Source of the DNA: Streptomyces phyllanthi
GTDB taxonomy: Bacteria; Actinomycetota; Actinomycetes; Streptomycetales; Streptomycetaceae
Assembly: GCF_009377205.1 (NCBI RefSeq)
Contig: NZ_VJZE01000040.1
Span: 1 to 36,494, forward strand
Reading direction: 5' to 3'
DNA: 36,494 nt
Each line of letters opens with the position of its first letter. Positions within the stretch are counted from its first letter, which is position 1. Positions 31,339 through 36,494 of this stretch are shown here, one piece after another. The position numbers and the translations under genes are program-made. The notes under the pieces are model-generated. The model made no database searches, was not told the DNA's origin, and saw only the letters and a program-made list of their open reading frames with translations.

Positions 31339-31605
31339 GTGTATCGGTCTCCCAACGACGACGCCGGGCCCTTGTCGTCCCGGCGCGCCCTGCTGGAGGC
31401 CACCGACCGCCTCGACGCCGACGACACGCCCGTCGAGGAGCGGGAGGAGCTCCTGGCGCGGGTGCGGGGCTTCGAGGAGGTCGCGCAGCAGCGAGTGGCG
31501 GATCTGCGCACCCAGCTGGCGCGGGCGGAGGAGTTCGCGGACACCCTGCGCCGACGCCTCATCAAGGCGGAGGTGCCGGGCGCAGACCCCTTGAGAGCCG
31601 GCTGA
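31339..31605 (+). CDS. Small hypothetical coiled-coil protein
   Basis: An 88-residue protein rich in Glu, Arg, Leu and Ala, with heptad-like helices (VEEREELLARVRGFEEVAQQRVADLRTQLARAEEFADTLRRRL) and no membrane segment. Codon third positions are strongly G/C, which supports real coding. The start is GTG at 31339. It follows the MarR gene by 29 bp and could share its transcript. No family is recognised. Confidence 0.65.
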   Translation: MYRSPNDDAGPLSSRRALLEATDRLDADDTPVEEREELLARVRGFEEVAQQRVADLRTQLARAEEFADTLRRRLIKAEVPGADPLRAG

Positions 31606-31731
31606 CAGTGGACGACTTCCTGGGCGGTCGCGAACGCCCCGGCCGCTGCTCTTCACCCGGTCCTGGTCTCGTGGTTCCGGCAGGTGTCCACCTGCTTGTC
31701 GCGTAAATATGCCGCATCGTCACGAGATCAC

Positions 31732-31776
31732 CCGGCCGGCCTGCAGAGGAGTAGCTCAACTACTGCCGCCGGCCGG
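31732..31776. promoter_or_regulatory. Nested hairpin in the leader/promoter of the caspase operon
   Basis: The outer arms CCGGCCGGC (31732-31740) and GCCGGCCGG (31768-31776) enclose a smaller hairpin AGTAG…CTACT. It lies about 50 bp before the caspase start and 126 bp after the small upstream gene. It could be a terminator for that gene or a regulatory structure. A TACGCT hexamer close to the caspase start is a possible -10 element. Confidence 0.5.
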
Positions 31777-31824
31777 GGCCTTGGCGTTACGCTGACAGGC
31801 GGAAGACGCACAGTGGGGGGCACT

Positions 31825-33867
31825 ATGGCGGGCGCGACGCGTGCTCTCTTGGTCGGTTCTGATTCTTCTCCCCAGTCCGGTCTGCCTCTGCCCCCAGGCG
31901 CCGAGCGCAATGTCAGCGCGTTACACGAGGCGCTGACCGACCCGTTGGTCGGAGGACTCTCGCCGGACCTGTGCCGGACGGTCCAGCCGGCGGCAGAAGA
32001 GAGCCTGCTGGGCCACCTGACGGAAGCGTCGACGGGTGAAGGCGGCCTGATCGTATATTGGACGGGGCACGCCACCCTGTCCTCCGAGGGCACGCTCTAC
32101 CTCGCGCTGTCTGGTTCACGGCCCGGTGACCTGACCACATGGGTGCCGGCACGTCGGGTGGCGGAGGCCATGACCGCGGGTCGCACCGCTACCGCAGACC
32201 GGCTCCTGATTCTCGACGCCTGCTTCTCCGCCTCCACGGGGATCGTTTCCGGGCAGTACGACACGCTTATCCGGCGCGCGGTCGAGCGCGTGTCGCGAAG
32301 CGGCGTGGCGGTGTTGTCGTCGATGGGCGCCACTCCAACCGGGTTCGCGGCCAACAGCCATGGTCTTTCGGTCTTCACACGCCAGCTGATCGCGCAGTTA
32401 CAGATCGGTTCCGGCACCCCGTCCGACGAGCTGCGTCTGGAAACACTGTCCCGGCGGGTGGGCCTGGAGCTCGACCGCAGCGGCTACCGGCGTCCCTGTC
32501 TGAGGAACTCGGCCGCGTTCCTCAGACCACTGGTCCCGGCAGCGACCGCGGCCCTCCGCGAGGGTTCCGGCCTCCTGCCCGCTCGAACGACCTCGACGCA
32601 GCTCACGACCGATGTGAGACGCTTCGCCCTGGCCGTGGCCGGCGCCGTTCACACGGGCGCTGCCGCAGCCCCCGTGCAGCCCTCCCGTGACGCGAACAGG
32701 GTCTACCAGGCACTGCTGAAGAGCCGTTGCGGGTTCACCGCTCGCAGTTCCACCCTGCTCGACACTCCGCCGACGCGGAAGACGCTGCGTCGGTGTCTGG
32801 AGGACATGGCCGAACACAGCCGCAACATGCTCCTGGTGTACGTGTCGAGTTGTGGGACGGTCGACGCGGGTGCTGACGGTCTCGACCTGCGCCTGGGACT
32901 CGCAGGACAGGAGACCATCTCCATAAGCGACTTGGTCAGGGACCTGCGACGTACGAGGGCCGAGCGGGTGACCCTGCTGATCGACGCCTGCCAAGCCTTC
33001 ACGGGACATCAGGCGCAGCCGGACGAGTACGCGGACGATCCTTCTCGTCCACCATGGGGCAAACGGCCCGGATTCACACAGCTGGCGATCACCTGGAACA
33101 CCTCGGGGACGTCGAGCCGACTTCTCGCCCGCGACCCCCTGGCGCTGTCCGCACGGGAGCAGTGGTCCACCTCCGCGTGGTCGGCGTTCACGGCTCTGGT
33201 CGAGCGAGGTCTTCAGCAACCGGCCGGCCATGTTCCCTGGAAGTTCTACTTCCCGGGCCTTGAGATCAGCTGCCTCGACGATCAGGGCCCCGTGTCGCCG
33301 TGGCTGGCACATCCGGCGGCCATGCTGACGTCCCCCGACTCGGACGTGGCGCGTTGGCTGTTGTCGGACCACCTCTACACATCACTCGTCGGACCGGTCG
33401 CCGCCGCCCCGGCCGAGGAAGTCCCGCGCCCCTCGGAGCCGGACGACTCGGTGCACGGGGAGGCGTCGCCGCCGAAGCCTCGCCGGCGCCGCGGCCACCG
33501 GGCCCGTCTCCGTGTGGTCGAAGACGATGCCGCCGCGACGGTGGAGGCAGGCGTCCGTGTCACCTTCCGGTATCAGCCCCTCGATGAGGGCGAGTCGGGC
33601 AAGTCCACAGCGCCGGAGGCGACCGATGACGCACCTCTGGACATCACGCTCCGGATCGAAGCCTCAGCGGCGATCGTGCGGCCGTCCCTCATCCACACCC
33701 ATCTCACCGATGAACGCGGGTCTCCTCCGAGCGACTTCCGTGTGATCCCGCAGTCGCACGATCCGGTGGCTCTGCGCATCGATGTCCTACGGCGCGCCGA
33801 CGGGGCCTTGATCCAGCAGTTGAGAACAGTGCTCCCAGTGGCCGAGGCGGAGGGTTCCAAGCTCTAG
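31825..33867 (+). CDS. Caspase-like (C14) protein with an active and a degenerate caspase domain; two TTA codons
   Basis: A 680-residue protein. Residues 5-235 form a caspase-like domain of the type found with EACC1 conflict-system components: RALLVGSDS…LPLPPGAERNVSAL, catalytic His82 in VYWTGHAT and Cys133 in LILDACFSAS. Residues about 285-470 repeat the fold: LLVYVSSCGT has Cys343 at the His position, while LLIDACQAF keeps Cys389, so this copy is probably inactive. A basic linker (KPRRRRGHRARLRV) leads to a C-terminal beta-rich domain. Leu33 and Leu192 are TTA codons (31921 and 32398), implying bldA-dependent translation. GGGGGG precedes the ATG at 31825. The next gene starts 2 nt after the stop. 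Confidence 0.9.
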   Translation: MAGATRALLVGSDSSPQSGLPLPPGAERNVSALHEALTDPLVGGLSPDLCRTVQPAAEESLLGHLTEASTGEGGLIVYWTGHATLSSEGTLYLALSGSRPGDLTTWVPARRVAEAMTAGRTATADRLLILDACFSASTGIVSGQYDTLIRRAVERVSRSGVAVLSSMGATPTGFAANSHGLSVFTRQLIAQLQIGSGTPSDELRLETLSRRVGLELDRSGYRRPCLRNSAAFLRPLVPAATAALREGSGLLPARTTSTQLTTDVRRFALAVAGAVHTGAAAAPVQPSRDANRVYQALLKSRCGFTARSSTLLDTPPTRKTLRRCLEDMAEHSRNMLLVYVSSCGTVDAGADGLDLRLGLAGQETISISDLVRDLRRTRAERVTLLIDACQAFTGHQAQPDEYADDPSRPPWGKRPGFTQLAITWNTSGTSSRLLARDPLALSAREQWSTSAWSAFTALVERGLQQPAGHVPWKFYFPGLEISCLDDQGPVSPWLAHPAAMLTSPDSDVARWLLSDHLYTSLVGPVAAAPAEEVPRPSEPDDSVHGEASPPKPRRRRGHRARLRVVEDDAAATVEAGVRVTFRYQPLDEGESGKSTAPEATDDAPLDITLRIEASAAIVRPSLIHTHLTDERGSPPSDFRVIPQSHDPVALRIDVLRRADGALIQQLRTVLPVAEAEGSKL

Positions 33868-33869
33868 CG

Positions 33870-35189
33870 ATGTCGCGAGAACATGAACTGGACTACACCG
33901 TCACCGCTGACCCGTACGATTCGCTGCGCGCTCTGCCCCGCCTGCCTTCCGAGCAGTGCGTGCGGCGCAGCCTCTTCCTCACGTTCGACCTCCTCGACGG
34001 TGGAAGGGCGTATGACGTCATGGCGTGGGGAGACGCTTTGCCGTTCGATGGAAACGCCCCTTTCCGCGGGGTGATCCATCGCAGCAGGGAGGAAATCGCG
34101 TCCGAGGTCGGATCACTGCTTCGGACCTGGCTGGAGACTGTGGTCAACCGTCGGAGACCGGGCACTCGGGACTACATTTTCAACGGATCCCCCGCCACGG
34201 ATCTGGGCATGGACAGCGCCCAAGCCGCGCTGGCCGATATCGGCCTCGTCCTGGCCCGGTCGGGACACGCTCTGTTCGAGTTCCTCTTCTCCTGCGGAGA
34301 CGCGGGGCTTTCCCGCCTGCGTAAGGCCCTCTGCGACGCGCTCAGGTCGCGCCCGCAAATCGTGACGATCACGTCCAACGACCTCTTTTTGCCGTGGGGA
34401 ATGCTCTACCTTCCGCCCGACCCGGAAACCCGGCTGCCGCAGAGGTCCGCGGCGTGGGACTGGAAGGGCTTTCTCGGCTACACACACCTCATCGAGCACA
34501 CCCTCGGATTCGTGGAGAACTACCACCCCCTCATCGAACACGGAACGGAACGGCCCCAGGCGGGACTTCAGTTCGATCTGCGCATGCAGAACGGCGACGC
34601 ACCGGGTACCGGCCCCATCGGCGCCGTGCGCGCCGTCATCGAGACCCACGCCGACGTCTCCGAACGCTCGTGCAAGCAGGACCTCGCCGAGGCGTTGAGC
34701 GACCCACGAGTGCGCGACCACATCATGGTCTTCGGTGCCCACGGCTGCGGTGAGCGCCAGGACCAGCGAGGCGCGACGCAGGCTCGGCTCACTCTCACCG
34801 ACGGCGAGTCCATCTGCAGCTCCGACCTTGAATACTGGCGCACCACCAGGCAGGAACGGCTCCCCGATCCACTGTGCTTCATGATGGTCTGCGAGGGCGG
34901 CCGCACCAGAACCTTCGTCCACGAAGGGCTCGGCCGCCCCCTGTTCGACCTCGGAGTCGGATGCCTGATAGGCCCCGAGATAGAGATACCCAAGAACTTC
35001 GGCAGCCTGTACACCTGCCGCTTCTTCGAGGAGTTCTTCAAGGGCGAGCGCGCCGCTGCCGTGGCACGCAGCCTCACTCAGGAATTCCTGACCACCCACG
35101 CCACGCCCCTGGGCCTGGTCTTCACTCTGCTCCGGGGCATCGACAACCGGCTCGTGGACGCGTCCGCCGCAGCCAGGGAGCCGGCATGA
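33870..35189 (+). CDS. CHAT-type caspase-like protease
   Basis: A 439-residue protein. The C-terminal half has CHAT-domain hallmarks: SNDLFLPWGMLYLP, then catalytic His291 in VFGAHGCGE and Cys341 in CFMMVCEGGRT, followed by a conserved glycine-rich end. The N-terminal about 160 residues (beta-rich, YTVTADPYDSLRALP…) are not recognised and may sense or bind the partner caspase. It starts 2 nt after the caspase stop and overlaps the hydrolase gene, so the three proteins are made together. CHAT proteases act by cleaving a specific partner protein after activation. A natural substrate here would be the adjacent hydrolase. Confidence 0.85.
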   Translation: MSREHELDYTVTADPYDSLRALPRLPSEQCVRRSLFLTFDLLDGGRAYDVMAWGDALPFDGNAPFRGVIHRSREEIASEVGSLLRTWLETVVNRRRPGTRDYIFNGSPATDLGMDSAQAALADIGLVLARSGHALFEFLFSCGDAGLSRLRKALCDALRSRPQIVTITSNDLFLPWGMLYLPPDPETRLPQRSAAWDWKGFLGYTHLIEHTLGFVENYHPLIEHGTERPQAGLQFDLRMQNGDAPGTGPIGAVRAVIETHADVSERSCKQDLAEALSDPRVRDHIMVFGAHGCGERQDQRGATQARLTLTDGESICSSDLEYWRTTRQERLPDPLCFMMVCEGGRTRTFVHEGLGRPLFDLGVGCLIGPEIEIPKNFGSLYTCRFFEEFFKGERAAAVARSLTQEFLTTHATPLGLVFTLLRGIDNRLVDASAAAREPA

Positions 35190-36175
35190 CAGCAATGGAC
35201 CTGCTCGACCTCAATGACAGCGGTCACCTCCTCGACCCCCACCATGGCGAACCGGTTCCAACCGAACAGGTGCCGGCGGTCATCGAGAACCACCTGCGGC
35301 TCCACGAGGACACCACGGACATCTTCCTCTACGTCCACGGATGGCGTACGAGCAACGACAGGGCCGAGAACGCGGCTGCACGGCTCTTCCAACTGGTGGA
35401 GGAGCTGGCGGAGCAGCAACCGCATGCCTATCCGCGCATCGACCCGTTCCGGCCCCAGTTCGTGTGCGTGCGCTGGCCGTCGGGCAGCGCGGCGACCAAG
35501 TCCGGGTATCGCACCATCCGAGAGCGGACGGCCGCCATGGCGCAGAGCGGACACGCCTCTCATGTACTGGCCTCTGTCCTGGGTTACTTCAACGAGCACC
35601 GCGCCCTGCCCGAAACCGGCCCGGACGTCTTGCGCAGTGCCTACGGGCAATACCTGCACGCCGTCGGCCACTCCTTCGGCGGACGCTTCCTCACCCACGC
35701 CATCGAGCAGGCCAGCAACCGCCTGGCCCCGGGCCCGGACACGTTCGCCTGGCCGTGGAAGTCCGACGCGTACCCCTGGACCCTCGACAGCCTCACCGTC
35801 TTCCAGATGGCCGCCCCCGCGGATGCCTTCACCACCGCCCCCTACACCCGCCTGCTCGATGACAGCGTGCTCAACGCCCCCGTCGCCATGACGTTCTCTC
35901 CTCACGACCGCGCCCTCGGCCTGTGGCACCGCCAGACAGAGGACGGACACAACGGCGTGGGTTTCATGGGGGCGACCGGACCGCAGGAGCACCTCCACAC
36001 CATGCGCCTGCACCCCACGACCGAGAGCTACGCCTTCCCCGTCGGCCGGCTCGTCAACATCGACGCCGGCGCCTACTACCGCAGCTCGCCCCTGCGCATC
36101 GAGGGTGCCCACTCCGACTACTTCCGCCCCGAGTCGGCGCACCTGCTTCTCTCATTGGCCAATCACGCACGCTGA
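35186..36175 (+). CDS. Alpha/beta hydrolase (lipase/esterase-like), putative effector
   Basis: A 329-residue alpha/beta hydrolase. The oxyanion loop is in IFLYVHGWRT (48-55), the nucleophile is Ser163 in AVGHSFGGRF, a likely acid is in FSPHDRALG and a His in GAHSDYF near the C-terminus, so the triad is complete. There is no signal peptide, so it is cytoplasmic. The ATG overlaps the CHAT gene stop (ATGA). Coupling to two caspase-like proteins suggests it is held inactive or recruited, and attacks membrane lipids or another ester when the proteases fire. Its substrate is unknown. Confidence 0.87.
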   Translation: MTAMDLLDLNDSGHLLDPHHGEPVPTEQVPAVIENHLRLHEDTTDIFLYVHGWRTSNDRAENAAARLFQLVEELAEQQPHAYPRIDPFRPQFVCVRWPSGSAATKSGYRTIRERTAAMAQSGHASHVLASVLGYFNEHRALPETGPDVLRSAYGQYLHAVGHSFGGRFLTHAIEQASNRLAPGPDTFAWPWKSDAYPWTLDSLTVFQMAAPADAFTTAPYTRLLDDSVLNAPVAMTFSPHDRALGLWHRQTEDGHNGVGFMGATGPQEHLHTMRLHPTTESYAFPVGRLVNIDAGAYYRSSPLRIEGAHSDYFRPESAHLLLSLANHAR

Positions 36176-36434
36176 CCTGGCTGATGGTCGGGCGTAGGGC
36201 GTCTGCGCCCCAACAGTGCGCCATGGGCACTCATGCGGCCCGCGCCGAACCGGGTACACCCCGGACGCCTTCTGAACTACCGTGAAACAAGAGGGCGTTG
36301 GGGAACCATCCAGTGCCGGCGTGGCATCGCTACCGGCATGAGGTGGCTGCCTGCGCGGTGAGCGGCGTCTGCCGCGGAGTCGGCGGCTGCCAGGGGAGCG
36401 GGGGAAGGCAGGCACGCGACGAGGGGGTGGGATC

Positions 36435-36494
36435 GTGACGTATGCGAGAGCCCGGTTGGTCTGCGGGACCGTGACGATGTGCGCGGCTCTGCTG
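36435..36494 (+). CDS. Start of a probable secreted protein (partial, runs off the window)
   Basis: A GTG at 36435 follows a GAGGGGGTGGG ribosome-binding stretch and opens MTYARARLVCGTVTMCAALL, a positively charged start followed by hydrophobic residues, as in a signal peptide. Only 20 codons are inside the window, so the product cannot be named. The roughly 260 bp before it hold no gene that I can support. Confidence 0.5.
   Translation, partial: MTYARARLVCGTVTMCAALL

Noticed and set aside
36152..36415. Minus-strand 87-codon frame near the right end
   Set aside because: It overlaps the hydrolase 3' end and the leader of the next gene, and it has no ribosome site or recognisable motif.

Overview
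The window is very GC-rich DNA with strong G/C bias at third codon positions, many GTG starts, 4-bp start/stop overlaps and rare TTA codons. This points to Streptomyces or a close actinomycete relative. No rRNA, tRNA, CRISPR array or intact insertion sequence was recognised.

Region 1 (about 480-13,820) is a biosynthetic gene cluster. A long plus-strand operon encodes a fatty acyl-AMP ligase, two desaturases, an acyl carrier protein, a third desaturase, an alpha/beta hydrolase, a rubredoxin, a P450, an epoxide-hydrolase-like protein that has lost its catalytic residues, an O-methyltransferase, a thiolase and an NAD(P)H:rubredoxin/ferredoxin-type reductase. The first seven genes follow the gene order of bacterial polyyne (conjugated triple bond) clusters. 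A second thiolase is transcribed divergently at the left edge. Acetyl-CoA acetyltransferase is a known polyyne target, so one or both thiolases are probably self-resistance copies. A 17-bp hairpin terminator closes the operon.

Region 2 (13,880-20,150) holds a TesB-like thioesterase, a DHA2-type exporter, an HxlR regulator, a PucR-type regulator with a TTA codon, and an M29-peptidase-like protein. AGTTGGA-type palindromes lie in the thioesterase/exporter intergenic region and just upstream of the HxlR gene, suggesting one local regulatory circuit for export. A 66-bp minisatellite separates the exporter from the HxlR gene.

Region 3 (20,180-30,200) looks like one envelope-related regulon. It has a large membrane protein, a cytochrome-b/molybdopterin oxidoreductase, two small membrane proteins, a sugar-nucleotide epimerase, an OmpR-type two-component system, and an operon of GT2 glycosyltransferase, DUF2064 protein and methyltransferase. 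Six promoters carry the same CTTACG-N5-CTGACG-type direct repeat. It sits 50 bp from the start codon in the sense orientation and 46 bp in the reverse orientation, and several promoters look leaderless. Remnants of a MocR regulator, a DUF1996 protein and a SpoIIE/PP2C phosphatase are interspersed.

Region 4 (30,700-36,494) has a MarR regulator, a small coiled-coil protein, and a tight three-gene operon: a caspase-like protein with one intact and one degenerate catalytic domain and two TTA codons, a CHAT-type caspase-like protease, and an alpha/beta hydrolase. This looks like a protease-triggered conflict or cell-suicide module with a lipase/esterase effector. The window ends inside the first 20 codons of a probable secreted protein.
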